Assembly (NCBI GenBank): GCA_025997275.1
Contig: BNUJ01000005.1
Span: 1-25,884, forward strand
Direction: 5' to 3'
From: Deferribacterales bacterium
GTDB taxonomy: Bacteria > Chrysiogenota > Deferribacteres > Deferribacterales > JAISNW01
Length of the DNA stretch: 25,884 nucleotides
Shown here: positions 1 through 7,886 of the stretch, piece by piece
Numbering within the stretch: the first letter of the stretch is position 1
How the letters are laid out: each line of letters starts with the position of its first letter
Position numbers and translations under genes: made by a program
Notes under the pieces: generated by a model
The model's input: the letters and a program-made list of their open reading frames with translations, nothing else
What the model was told of the DNA's origin: nothing
The model's database searches: none

Positions 1-137
1 TAGCTATGGCGGCGCGTGCGGAGATAGACCAAGCCAGTAAATATATCGTCCTGACAGGGGACGTGATGGTGTGGCAGGGAGATAGTTTTATGGAGGGTAG
101 CCGTGCGGTATTCCAGTATGAAACGCATGCTTTCTAA
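1..137 (+). CDS. lptA: LptA/OstA-like lipopolysaccharide transport protein, C-terminal fragment (5' end outside window)
   Basis: The frame starting at base 3 is open from the window edge to TAA at 135-137 and gives 44 residues. They read like the last beta-jellyroll strands of the OstA/LptA family: an AEID..SKYIVLTGDV stretch, then VWQGD and a MEGSRAVF strand. LptA is the periplasmic bridge that carries lipopolysaccharide from the inner to the outer membrane. The protein stops shortly after this strand, earlier than many LptA proteins, and no lptB follows, which is a common neighbour. An overlapping open frame exists on the other strand but has no family resemblance that I recognise. The call rests on a short piece and is moderately confident. 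Confidence 0.6.
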   Translation, partial: AMAARAEIDQASKYIVLTGDVMVWQGDSFMEGSRAVFQYETHAF

Positions 138-391
138 TAGCATGTGATTACTAGGTATAAACAGCGCAGGTGCGGGCACATCACCACCATTGATAGCGAT
201 AAGAACGCAAAGAGCGACAAAAAGTGTTGCTATTATTGACGTAGCCACCCTGCGAAACATAGTGTTGTAAAACATAGAGTAGTATAACATACCACTCAAA
301 AGAGGCAAGCAGAAAAGAATTTTGCAGATAAAATATAATAACTGCTTGACAAGCCTATAAAATCGTATTACCATGACCAGCCTTAAATTAT
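138..391. other. Intergenic stretch without a recognised gene
   Basis: These 254 bases lie between the lptA-like gene end and the initiator tRNA. I see no plus-strand gene. A minus-strand frame starting near 290 is open through to base 1 and begins with a hydrophobic stretch, but it would run antisense through the LptA-like sequence. The last part holds the tRNA promoter described separately. Confidence 0.5.
346..374 (+). promoter_or_regulatory. Promoter of the initiator tRNA
   Basis: A perfect TTGACA -35 box (346-351) is followed after 17 bases by TACCAT (369-374), a fair -10 box. The predicted transcript start near 381 is about 11 bases before the tRNA. The second CAU tRNA and coaX may be read from the same promoter, because I see no terminator between them. 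Confidence 0.6.
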
Positions 392-467
392 CGCGGGGTG
401 GAGCAGTTGGTAGCTCGCCGGGCTCATAACCCGGAGGTCGCAGGTTCAAGTCCTGTCCCCGCAACCA
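392..467 (+). tRNA. tRNA-fMet (CAT), initiator
   Basis: The sequence folds into a full cloverleaf with anticodon CAT. It has the initiator hallmarks: an unpaired C1-A72 at the end of the acceptor stem and three consecutive G-C pairs (GGG/CCC) next to the anticodon loop. The 3' CCA (465-467) is encoded. The sequence closely resembles the proteobacterial initiator tRNA. Confidence 0.95.
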
Positions 468-492
468 GTATTTTATTTTTTTATATAATTGA

Positions 493-566
493 GGCGGTAT
501 AGCTCAGTTGGTTAGAGCATGCGGCTCATATCCGCAGTGTCCGGGGTTCAATTCCCTGTACCGCCA
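493..566 (+). tRNA. tRNA-Met (CAT), elongator type
   Basis: A complete cloverleaf is visible: acceptor stem GGCGGTA/TACCGCC, D arm GCTC/GAGC, anticodon stem TGCGG/CCGCA with CAT in the loop, variable loop GTGTC, and a T arm with one G-T pair. CCA is not encoded, unlike in the initiator tRNA 25 bases upstream. The first acceptor pair is intact, so it is not an initiator. A lysidine-modified tRNA-Ile2 also has anticodon CAT and cannot be fully excluded, although the overall sequence looks more like elongator Met. Confidence 0.85.
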
Positions 567-590
567 TAAGAGACTTATGCGGAGTATATT

Positions 591-1385
591 ATGGTATTAG
601 TAGTTGACGTGGGCAACACCAATATAGTAGTAGGGGTAATGGATGACGGTCACGTCCTCCACCAGTTCCGTTTCCTATCTGACATACAGAAGACTACTGA
701 CGAATATGCCCTATCCATCTTATCTATCCTTGAACGGCACAGGATAACCACAGCGGATATTGAATGTGTGCTCGTTTCCAGCGTTGTGCCACCGCTCACG
801 TACACTATATCACGTATGGTCAGCAGATATTTTGGGCAGGACGCAATCGTAGTGAACGGCACAAGCGACCACGGACTGACATTGCTAGTTACCCAACCGA
901 ATGCACTTGGTACAGATAGGCTAATGGCGGCGGTTGCAGCGCGCAAGATGCATAAAACCAACTGTATCATTATAGATTACGGCACTGCCACCACCATAGA
1001 TGCGCTGACAGACAAGGGGGAATTCTTAGGTGGCATAATATTCCCCGGTGTACAGCTGTCAGCCCAAGCACTCCACATAAACACCGCTCAGCTGCCACAG
1101 GTAGAGCTTTCCAGCACCAGCAATCTAATTGGCAGGAACACCATTGAGGCAATCCAATCAGGGCTATACTATGGCTATATAGAGCTAGTAGATGGGCTGA
1201 TAGACAGGATTAAGCGTGAATACTTCGCCGATAAATCTGTAATGGTCATGTCTACGGGCGGGCTTGGCAATCTGCTATCACAGGCTAGCAGGCACAATAT
1301 GTTATATGATGCAAGCCTTATTCTATATGGGCTGCACTTCACATATTTAAGGCTTGTTAAAAACAATACCGACGTTGATAGCTAA
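591..1385 (+). CDS. coaX: Type III pantothenate kinase
   Basis: This enzyme phosphorylates pantothenate in the first step of coenzyme A synthesis, in the cytoplasm. The 264-residue product has the usual CoaX length and motifs: the N-terminal phosphate-binding DVGNTN (residues 6-11), GTDRLMAAVAARK in the middle, the IIDYGTATTIDAL segment with the catalytic Asp region, the GGIIFPGVQLS turn, and STGGLG near the C-terminus. The ATG is preceded by GGAG at a six-base spacing. The stop codon shares one base with the start of trxB, so the two genes are translationally linked. It may be transcribed together with the tRNAs upstream. Confidence 0.95.
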   Translation: MVLVVDVGNTNIVVGVMDDGHVLHQFRFLSDIQKTTDEYALSILSILERHRITTADIECVLVSSVVPPLTYTISRMVSRYFGQDAIVVNGTSDHGLTLLVTQPNALGTDRLMAAVAARKMHKTNCIIIDYGTATTIDALTDKGEFLGGIIFPGVQLSAQALHINTAQLPQVELSSTSNLIGRNTIEAIQSGLYYGYIELVDGLIDRIKREYFADKSVMVMSTGGLGNLLSQASRHNMLYDASLILYGLHFTYLRLVKNNTDVDS

Positions 1386-2344
1386 TGGAGCACTTCTTTG
1401 ACACTGCTTCTATAAAAGACGACTACGATGTAGTGATACTGGGGGCTGGTCCCGCTGGTTGCACCGCTGCACTCTATACATCACGAGACGAACTGTCAAC
1501 ACTGGTGTTAGAAAGGAACGTTCCCGGCGGGCAGATGGGCATCACTGCGCATATAGACAATCACCCTGGCGTAGCGGAAACGATTACTGGAGTTGCTCTA
1601 GCTGAACGCTATCACAAGCAAGCAGCGCGTTTCGGTGCAATTATCCGCTATGGTGAGTGTCAGAGCATTGTAGCTAACGGCAAAGACAAGATACTAACTA
1701 TCGCCGGTAGTGATAAGCCCGTCAATGCACGAGCGGTGATTATCGCAACGGGTTGCTACCCGCGCAGTATGGGCGTGGAGGGGGAGCAACGATTTATCGG
1801 ACGCGGGGTGTCAATGTGCGCCACCTGTGACGGCGGTTTTTACAGAGATAAGGTAGTAGTAGCAGTTGGCGGTGGCAACACTGCGCTGAATGAGAGTATT
1901 TATCTAACGCGATTTGCCAAGAGAGTGTATATAGTTCATCGCAGAGACACATTCCGTGCAACTAAGATTTGTGAGCGGGCGGCGCGTGAAAACCCAAAGA
2001 TAGAATTAGTGCTTGATAGCGTAGTGGAGCAGGTAATTGGGACTGATAAGGTATCGGCGGCACTCCTCCGCAACCTGAAAACCAATGAAATGCGCACGAT
2101 AGACACGGACGGGGTGTTTGTATTTATCGGTAATGTTGCCAACAGCAAGCCATTTGAGGGATTATTAAAACTAGATAACAATGGATTTATAATAACTGAT
2201 GAGCACATGCAGACCAACGTTAGTGGCATCTTTGCTGCTGGAGACGTGCGTTCTAAAGAGTTCCGCCAGATTGCAATCGCCACTGGCGAGGCAACCACAG
2301 CAGCACAAGCAGTGTCGGCGTATTTGCAACAGCTAAGTTATTGA
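1385..2344 (+). CDS. trxB: Thioredoxin reductase (NADPH/FAD)
   Basis: The 319-residue flavoprotein passes electrons from NADPH through FAD to a redox-active disulfide and on to thioredoxin. The N-terminal FAD-binding motif GAGPAGCTAALYTSR lies near residue 20, the redox centre CATC at residues 145-148, the NADPH-binding VGGGNTALNES just after it, and the second FAD motif GIFAAGDVRSKEFRQ near the C-terminus. Length and domain order are those of the low-molecular-weight thioredoxin reductases. The ATG overlaps the coaX stop by one base, indicating a two-gene operon. About 160 bases without a gene of the same strand follow. Confidence 0.95.
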   Translation: MEHFFDTASIKDDYDVVILGAGPAGCTAALYTSRDELSTLVLERNVPGGQMGITAHIDNHPGVAETITGVALAERYHKQAARFGAIIRYGECQSIVANGKDKILTIAGSDKPVNARAVIIATGCYPRSMGVEGEQRFIGRGVSMCATCDGGFYRDKVVVAVGGGNTALNESIYLTRFAKRVYIVHRRDTFRATKICERAARENPKIELVLDSVVEQVIGTDKVSAALLRNLKTNEMRTIDTDGVFVFIGNVANSKPFEGLLKLDNNGFIITDEHMQTNVSGIFAAGDVRSKEFRQIAIATGEATTAAQAVSAYLQQLSY

Positions 2345-2430
2345 GCAAAGAACTTAATTAGGGTCTTTACATAAGCTAGCAAATCAGCTAGACTGCCAAA
2401 CTAACTGGTTCAGATAGTGGACTTGTAGAA

Positions 2431-2508
2431 TGATTATCTCTCGTGCCTGTTCATTAACTCTATCAGCTTTTTATTTGGTTTTTTAGGGTGTGCCAGCCTG
2501 TATTCAAT
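2431..2508 (-). pseudogene. Duplicated 3' tail of a DUF1778 (TacA-like) antitoxin gene
   Basis: Read on the minus strand, this encodes IEYRLAHPKKPNKK followed by LIELMNRHER and a stop. That is the C-terminus of the complete antitoxin gene at 10617-10913. The 78 bases match 10614-10691 at 74 positions by my hand alignment. There is no start codon or DNA-binding domain, so it is a remnant. Its upstream edge coincides with the 3' end of the methyltransferase gene, whose stop codon TGA lies inside the shared sequence. It marks an old recombination or deletion of a toxin-antitoxin module. Confidence 0.85.
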
Positions 2509-3361
2509 AATAAAACATTCCCTTATACTCCTCCACAATCTCCCATTTAGAAAACCCTAATGCCCGTATTGCGTTTTTGCGTGAGAGTGCCTCCCAGTCC
2601 AGCTGTTTCAGCCGAGCCAATGCTTGTGGCGTTTTAGCTGTGAAAAAGTAGAACTGGTCGCTACTGTTGAATATCCTGTCCTTTATAAACGCATAATCAT
2701 CTCGCGTGAATATGCGGCTATACTCTTTATGCCCCTGTGCATAGACTGCCAGCTGCCAATCAAAGTCAAGATACTTCCTAGTGCCAGCTGTTGCATTATG
2801 CCTATAAAGAGCAAAATCGGGGTGTGTTGTGGGCGGATTGCAACGTAGCCTAATATCTGTAAGCGGCATTTTGTGAGTAGTCCATATTTGGAACACCGCA
2901 CGCAGTTTGAACTCTTCTCCATTGCAGGTGAAACTATCCTCTGGCAAAGCTTCGTTGTAGATAAGTTTTGCCGTGCGGATAATCTTGCTTTGTGCCGAAT
3001 ACCTGATAAATGTAAGGGGGAGGATAAAGGCAACGCATTTTGACACAGGTAGCAGTTTATTGATAAACTGCGCGGCTAGTGCTCCTTTGCCACCAAACGG
3101 CGGGTTGCCTAGCGTGATATAGTCGCTACGCTCAAATGTAGTCATTTTAAGCACATTACGCTGCTCAATGCCCGCCCCTTCAGGGGCTATATCGTAGGCA
3201 GTGCATTGAAAGCCACTAGATTTAATCAATTCAACAAATACGCCACTGCCAGCAGACGGCTCTAAAAACACATCTTCACTGCCGACAGACACAAGTCGCA
3301 TGAGCGTCTTAAAACAATCTCCTGCTACAGCGGGTTTAGTATAAAACTTATCATAGAGCAT
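2504..3361 (-). CDS. Orphan N6-adenine DNA methyltransferase-like protein
   Basis: The product is about 285 residues long and carries the hallmarks of an adenine-N6 DNA methyltransferase: FLEPSAGSGVF near residue 33 (the S-adenosylmethionine-binding motif I) and GNPPFGGKG further on (the NPPY/F-type catalytic motif IV). There is no specificity subunit or restriction enzyme next to it, so it may be a solitary, phage-derived or regulatory methyltransferase. A TTG start at 3388 would add nine residues. I prefer the ATG at 3361, but no clear Shine-Dalgarno supports either. It lies 24-50 bases downstream of glnD on the same strand. Its stop codon comes from an antitoxin-gene remnant, so its natural C-terminus may have been replaced. 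Confidence 0.75.
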   Translation of the reverse strand: MLYDKFYTKPAVAGDCFKTLMRLVSVGSEDVFLEPSAGSGVFVELIKSSGFQCTAYDIAPEGAGIEQRNVLKMTTFERSDYITLGNPPFGGKGALAAQFINKLLPVSKCVAFILPLTFIRYSAQSKIIRTAKLIYNEALPEDSFTCNGEEFKLRAVFQIWTTHKMPLTDIRLRCNPPTTHPDFALYRHNATAGTRKYLDFDWQLAVYAQGHKEYSRIFTRDDYAFIKDRIFNSSDQFYFFTAKTPQALARLKQLDWEALSRKNAIRALGFSKWEIVEEYKGMFYY

Positions 3362-3412
3362 AGGGGGTATGATAGCATAGTTAATCAATTAGAGGGCTAT
3401 ATTAGCTCTGTT

Positions 3413-5965
3413 TCAATTAAGTTTTCTTAACAATTCTGCCTCTAAACTAGCGGACAGAGCATTAGTCAGCCTGCCACCAGCCTTATCAGCTACCAAGAAT
3501 GAGTCTATAAGCGTGTAAGCTGATGTTGATATTTTAGCTGTCTTCACGCCTATGCTGAAATGCTCAAACACACATAAAATATCGTATAGCGCACCCACCC
3601 TATCAGCAGCAAACACATCTACCATAGTGCCACGCCGCGTGAGAACGTTGTCAATTTTAATCTCCGTTTTAACCCCAACCTTGCGGTTATAGGCTGCGAT
3701 GGCTTTAGCCTTAAACACACCTCCCCTAGCAAACTTAGGCGCATACTCAACGCTTGTCAGTGCAGACATCACGTCTGTTCTAATCTTTTGCTGCCAATCG
3801 CTGTTGCCAGCGTCTAAATCAAATTCACTTGCGGTAAAGTCCACCATATCAATGACTATACCGCTCTTAGGGGTATAAATATCTGCACTCAATATGCTAC
3901 AGTTATTGCAACTGAGCGCACCCGCTATGCGCCTCAACAGCCCCTCTCGGTCGTTAGCACACACGAACAACCGCCAGCATTGAAGAGTTGGGAGCGCAAC
4001 TAGCTCTATGCGCGGGGTGTCCATAAATTCCTGCGTCATTCTGGCATAACGGTTCAATATATCTAGTGGCAACATATAGAGTGTCTCATCGTCTATATCT
4101 GACGCAACCTGCAAATGTCCCCGTTTTGCCCGCGCTACCTCGCGAAATGCTTCCTCGTCGTCCTGATAGGCAAAGATCTCTTTACACCTAGCATATAGCG
4201 ATTGAAGCCTATCAGCTACCCAGCCAGTCGCCTTGCCTGTGCCTAATGCGTTTATGTCGGCGTATGTTAATATATAAAGCAAATCAAGCTCCAGTGGGGT
4301 GTTCAGCAGACTCTTGAAACGCAAGACCTCATCGCGGACGTTTATATCGCGTCTCTGAGCGAAAAATGACATCTGTATATGCTGGCGGATTACATTTGCC
4401 ACCGTCCGCGTCTCCAGCTCATCGTATCCAAGCTGGGGCAACAGTTTTAATGCGAGCCTATACCCCCTTTCCGTATGCTCTTCGCCAGTCTTGCCAACAT
4501 CATGCAACAGCACCGCCAGTCCCAGCAAATCTTTACGTGCCAGTGCTCGCAAAGTATCGCTAAACATAGCACATAATGGGTTTGATACATTTGCTATCCC
4601 ATCAATAGTTTCTAATGCAACCAATGTATGCTCGTCTATTGTATATTGATGATACGAATTATATTGTATGCGATAGCGGATAGCCGCAAACTCTGGTATG
4701 AACGCAGTTATCAGTCCAAACTCCAGCAACATTCGCGCAATCTTGCCGCTATTGGGGAACATTCCTAGCAGCTCGCCGAACTGTTGCCCGTAAGCTAGTT
4801 TGTCCGTATCAGATAATATTAACCGTTGCCCCTTTAGCCGCTCTATAAGAGGCTGGTATATGGGGATATTCCGCTCGTAACTGCTCTTAATAAGCCTTAA
4901 CAACATTTCAGGTTTATCTAAATCACCGCTCTTGACTATTAAATAACCATCATAGCTGAAAAGCCCTCCAGCTAATTTTCGCATAGTATGCGAACGCTCA
5001 TTTGCGCTAGCCGACTTTACTATTATGCGGGACTCTATTGCCCTGATAACTTCATTAGATATTTCGTAGAGCCTATGCGCATGCATGTAGTATTCACGCA
5101 TAAAGTTCTCTACCGCTCTGCCCACGTTGTCATCTATAAAGCCCAGTTTTTCTGCGAGTGCTTCCTGCTGCTCTCGTTTCAATATATCGTTCTTACGCTT
5201 GCCTAGTAGGTGCAAGTGCGCCCTAGTCTTGAATATAAATTCGCACGCAGTGGCAAACCCCTCATAAGATATATCAGACAGCTTGGCAGTTCCGTAGTGA
5301 ACACGCGACAGCCACCAGATAACATTGATACTGCGTAGCCCCCCGCGCCCCTCTTTAACATTAGGTTCTAGCAGATAAATGCTGTCAGTTGCGTTATTCC
5401 CCTGTCTGCGCGTTTCGTAAATCTTGGCTATAGTGAAATTAAACTTCCCCTTGACTACAATTTGTGCATTGATTATCTGCTGAAACTCATCAAAAAACGC
5501 TCTGTTGCCTGCTATAAATAGATTATCAATATATGCCGTGCGAAGTATTACATCATCCTTTATTGACACAGAAATCTCTTGCAAATCAGCAAACTGAATA
5601 CTTGGGCGCACCCCGCTGTCCCATAGCCCCGCTGTAAATGTCCTGATAAATTGTTCTTGGGTAGGGCTTAAAGCACCCCTATGGATAATTAACAGGTCAA
5701 AGTCGGAGTTTGGAAATAATTGTCTGCGGGCATAACCACCGAGTGCTGATATAGCAAGTTCACTAATACTATCTGCAATATTACCAACGCCCCAACTGGT
5801 AGCTACCAGCTCATCCGCCGCCAGCGACAGCTGCTCCATCAACCCATAGACGCTGATAGCACCAGAGCTGAAGTCGGCTAATGCTTTGCCACGTATGTCA
5901 CTGCTGGCTGTAGAGTTCGCGGTCAAAATCCTTCTGCAGTTTGTCCAGTTTATCAAACACTGCAC
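3413..5965 (-). CDS. glnD: Bifunctional PII uridylyltransferase / uridylyl-removing enzyme
   Basis: GlnD senses glutamine and adds or removes UMP on PII proteins, controlling nitrogen assimilation. The 850-residue product has the full domain set: the nucleotidyltransferase motif GGYARRQLFPNSDFD (residues 76-90, with the metal-binding D88 and D90), an HD phosphohydrolase domain with LLHDVGKTGEEH (H488 and D489), and two C-terminal ACT domains beginning near residues 662 and 778, which bind glutamine. The first 23 codons overlap the end of the cytochrome gene by 68 bases, so translation is probably coupled. The real start could lie slightly inside, as no better ATG with a clear ribosome site is visible. 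Confidence 0.93.
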   Translation of the reverse strand: MQCLINWTNCRRILTANSTASSDIRGKALADFSSGAISVYGLMEQLSLAADELVATSWGVGNIADSISELAISALGGYARRQLFPNSDFDLLIIHRGALSPTQEQFIRTFTAGLWDSGVRPSIQFADLQEISVSIKDDVILRTAYIDNLFIAGNRAFFDEFQQIINAQIVVKGKFNFTIAKIYETRRQGNNATDSIYLLEPNVKEGRGGLRSINVIWWLSRVHYGTAKLSDISYEGFATACEFIFKTRAHLHLLGKRKNDILKREQQEALAEKLGFIDDNVGRAVENFMREYYMHAHRLYEISNEVIRAIESRIIVKSASANERSHTMRKLAGGLFSYDGYLIVKSGDLDKPEMLLRLIKSSYERNIPIYQPLIERLKGQRLILSDTDKLAYGQQFGELLGMFPNSGKIARMLLEFGLITAFIPEFAAIRYRIQYNSYHQYTIDEHTLVALETIDGIANVSNPLCAMFSDTLRALARKDLLGLAVLLHDVGKTGEEHTERGYRLALKLLPQLGYDELETRTVANVIRQHIQMSFFAQRRDINVRDEVLRFKSLLNTPLELDLLYILTYADINALGTGKATGWVADRLQSLYARCKEIFAYQDDEEAFREVARAKRGHLQVASDIDDETLYMLPLDILNRYARMTQEFMDTPRIELVALPTLQCWRLFVCANDREGLLRRIAGALSCNNCSILSADIYTPKSGIVIDMVDFTASEFDLDAGNSDWQQKIRTDVMSALTSVEYAPKFARGGVFKAKAIAAYNRKVGVKTEIKIDNVLTRRGTMVDVFAADRVGALYDILCVFEHFSIGVKTAKISTSAYTLIDSFLVADKAGGRLTNALSASLEAELLRKLN

Positions 5966-7148
5966 TTACATAGTCGGGGTTGTGAACACCGCGACTGCCG
6001 TCCTTCAAGATTAAATCAAAGGTTGTTTCATATTTAGCTAGTATTGCTAACTTTTCAGCGTTCATACGTTTCCTGCTAGGCATATTATCACGTAGGAACT
6101 TTATAGCCTTGTCTGAACGCTCATCAAAATCAGCCTGCCAGTCAGTCATCATATCCCCATAGCCTTCGCTGTGGCAACTGTTGCAGTCCTCCTTTTTAGG
6201 ATGTTCAAACGGGTCGGCATGGCAGCTTTGACAGCCTAAATCACGCATATACCAGCGGGCAGAGGGACTGTCCCTACCCGCCTTAGTCTTCACATGTTTT
6301 GACTTCCACTCTATAGTCTTATCCGCAAGCTCTTTGTCGCCAATTACCCCCTCTTGCAAGGCTACTTGGTTCACGTGGCAACGCTCGCAGTCGTCATTAG
6401 CCACAGGCTCGGCGCCGTCTTTGTCGCGCTTTTCATCGTGGCAGGTGAAACAGGTCTGCATGTTTAACTTCGCCTTATATTCACCGCTGTGGGCAACTTT
6501 CACGTGACACGTGGCGCAGTTCACCCCCTGTGCGATGTGCATAGCGTGGTTAGGCTCTACACCCGCACGGACAGGGCTGTTCTCTATATCAATCAAATTA
6601 TACTGCTGTCTAAAGCTGGGGTTGACCACTGCATCAAGCTCACGCATAGCAACGCCACCAAAGGTCATGAATATATCCTTGCGGTTATCCTCGTTGGCGG
6701 AGTCGCTATGGCAGTGCATACAAACGATGGCTTTGGTTAAGTCCCTATTCAGTTCAGCGTGCTGCAACCGCTCTAATTTTTCATCTTTGTTAAGGTATAC
6801 GTGCATAGCTAAGTCATACAGACCGCCCATCTTTGCACCCATATAGCCAAGTGCACCGGGTTGCGAGCTGTGGCAGTCAAGACATTCAACATTATTGAGC
6901 GAGTGGACGTTTTTGCTCCAAGTGTGATACTCGGAAAAGGGTCCCGTCTCCTGCTGAGGGTGGCAGAGTTTGCAGAAAGTAGGCATACTGGTCAAATGCA
7001 AGGCTTCATATAATAATACAGCATAAAATACCGCGCACACACACACTATAAGCAATGTCCAAAGCGGATGAGACTTGACAAAAGCCCAGACGAGCTTTAA
7101 TGCCCAGAAAAACAACGCCTTTACCTTGCTCCACAAGCTGCTCAACAT
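5898..7148 (-). CDS. NapC/NirT-like inner-membrane octaheme cytochrome c
   Basis: The protein has a single N-terminal membrane helix (about residues 27-47) and eight CXXCH haem-binding motifs: CKLCH, CLDCH, CMHCH, CATCH, CFTCH, CERCH, CQSCH and CNSCH. The N-terminal part resembles the NapC/NirT family, which takes electrons from membrane quinol and passes them to periplasmic reductases. The long C-terminal extension carries four of the haems and a GVHNP motif common in multihaem cytochromes. The ATG at 7148 sits just after a strong GGGGAGG site; the GTG at 7160 overlaps that site and is unlikely to be the start. It is the first gene of a leftward operon with glnD. The electron acceptor cannot be read from the sequence. 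Confidence 0.88.
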   Translation of the reverse strand: MLSSLWSKVKALFFWALKLVWAFVKSHPLWTLLIVCVCAVFYAVLLYEALHLTSMPTFCKLCHPQQETGPFSEYHTWSKNVHSLNNVECLDCHSSQPGALGYMGAKMGGLYDLAMHVYLNKDEKLERLQHAELNRDLTKAIVCMHCHSDSANEDNRKDIFMTFGGVAMRELDAVVNPSFRQQYNLIDIENSPVRAGVEPNHAMHIAQGVNCATCHVKVAHSGEYKAKLNMQTCFTCHDEKRDKDGAEPVANDDCERCHVNQVALQEGVIGDKELADKTIEWKSKHVKTKAGRDSPSARWYMRDLGCQSCHADPFEHPKKEDCNSCHSEGYGDMMTDWQADFDERSDKAIKFLRDNMPSRKRMNAEKLAILAKYETTFDLILKDGSRGVHNPDYVSAVFDKLDKLQKDFDRELYSQQ

Positions 7149-7174
7149 ACGCCTCCCCACACTACTTGACTATC

Positions 7175-7202
7175 AATATAACACATCTTAAAAGTTTGTC
7201 TA
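7175..7202 (-). promoter_or_regulatory. Promoter of the cytochrome c / glnD operon
   Basis: On the minus strand, TAGACA (7197-7202) is followed after 16 bases by TATATT (7175-7180), which is preceded by TG in the extended -10 position. Transcription would start about 20 bases before the ATG at 7148, leaving room for the GGGGAGG ribosome site. Confidence 0.55.
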
Positions 7203-7248
7203 GTGAAAACGTTGACTATGAAATTCGTTGATTAAAGGATAACAATAT

Positions 7249-7296
7249 GACCTTTTCGTTCCGCATGCCCTCCACAGAAGAGATAGTTCTGCACTA
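7249..7296 (+). other. Possible 15-codon leader-like reading frame or gene remnant
   Basis: An ATG preceded by AAAGGA at a reasonable spacing opens a frame encoding MTFSFRMPSTEEIVLH and then a stop. A TTGACT box lies upstream near 7214. It could be the truncated start of a lost gene or chance. Nothing else was seen between 7203 and 7310. Confidence 0.2.
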
Positions 7297-7310
7297 ACAT
7301 AACTAATAGG

Positions 7311-7340
7311 TTGACAAAAAATAACAAAAAGTGTTATCTT
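7311..7340 (+). promoter_or_regulatory. abiE promoter with overlapping inverted-repeat operator
   Basis: A perfect TTGACA (7311-7316) is followed after 18 bases by TATCTT (7335-7340), with TG in the extended -10 position. A perfect inverted repeat ATAACA-N5-TGTTAT (7321-7337) fills the spacer and overlaps the -10 box. AbiEi antitoxins are known to repress their own promoters by binding inverted repeats, so this is a likely autoregulatory site. The expected transcript start (about 7347) is only a few bases before the ATG at 7350, so the messenger would be nearly leaderless. Confidence 0.65.
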
Positions 7341-7349
7341 GTGTTCACT

Positions 7350-7886
7350 ATGCAACCTATTAAGAGATTGACTGCTGTTTTAGACACCATTGCAGATGAG
7401 GGGCACTATATCTTCAATGTGGCTGATTTTGTGCCTATATTTGCTGATATTAGTATAGCCTCCTTGCGCAATCTGTTTAGCAGAGCAGTCAAGTGCGGGC
7501 TACTAGTGCGGATGTGTCGCAATGTGTATCTATACCCAAAGGTTAAATATAGACGTGGATTTGAGCTGTACCATGTTGCCGCCCGTCTACGTGAAAACGC
7601 TCTCTGCTACCTAACTATGGAGAGTGTCCTCAGCGAGGCGGGATTCATATCTCAACTGCCACTAGGACACATCACACTAATGACTAACGGACGTTCTGGT
7701 GTTATATCGTGCGGAGTTTGGGGCAATATTGAGTTTATACACACAAAGCGTAGCATTGAAAGCCTCGCTAATGACCTAACCTACGACGCCCGCTATGGAC
7801 TATGGCGTGCGAATGAGTCACTAGCTATAAAGGATATGCAGTTTGCTAAACGTCCGACAATGGAGCTAGTTAATGAATATGTTTGA
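7350..7886 (+). CDS. abiEi: AbiEi-family antitoxin / transcriptional regulator
   Basis: The 178-residue protein resembles the AbiEi antitoxins of type IV toxin-antitoxin and abortive-infection systems: an N-terminal winged-helix domain (about residues 1-60, with the ASLRNLFSRAVKCGLL recognition region and the following wing ending in YLYPK) and a C-terminal domain that neutralises the toxin. I start it at ATG 7350 because the alternative TTG at 7311 is the -35 box of the promoter. It overlaps abiEii by 14 bases, the usual coupled arrangement. Autoregulation is suggested by the inverted repeat across the -10 box. Confidence 0.82.
   Translation: MQPIKRLTAVLDTIADEGHYIFNVADFVPIFADISIASLRNLFSRAVKCGLLVRMCRNVYLYPKVKYRRGFELYHVAARLRENALCYLTMESVLSEAGFISQLPLGHITLMTNGRSGVISCGVWGNIEFIHTKRSIESLANDLTYDARYGLWRANESLAIKDMQFAKRPTMELVNEYV

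Noticed and set aside
1..290. Minus-strand open frame starting near 290 (hydrophobic N-terminus) and running off the left edge
   Set aside because: It is antisense to the LptA-like C-terminus, which has family-like sequence, whereas this frame resembles nothing I know. It cannot be decided without the sequence beyond the window.
3413..5965. Several short plus-strand frames within glnD
   Set aside because: They are shadows of a complete, well-conserved GlnD reading frame.
7311..7349. TTG start giving a longer AbiEi
   Set aside because: The TTG is the first three bases of a perfect -35 box, and the extension contains the -10 box and operator.
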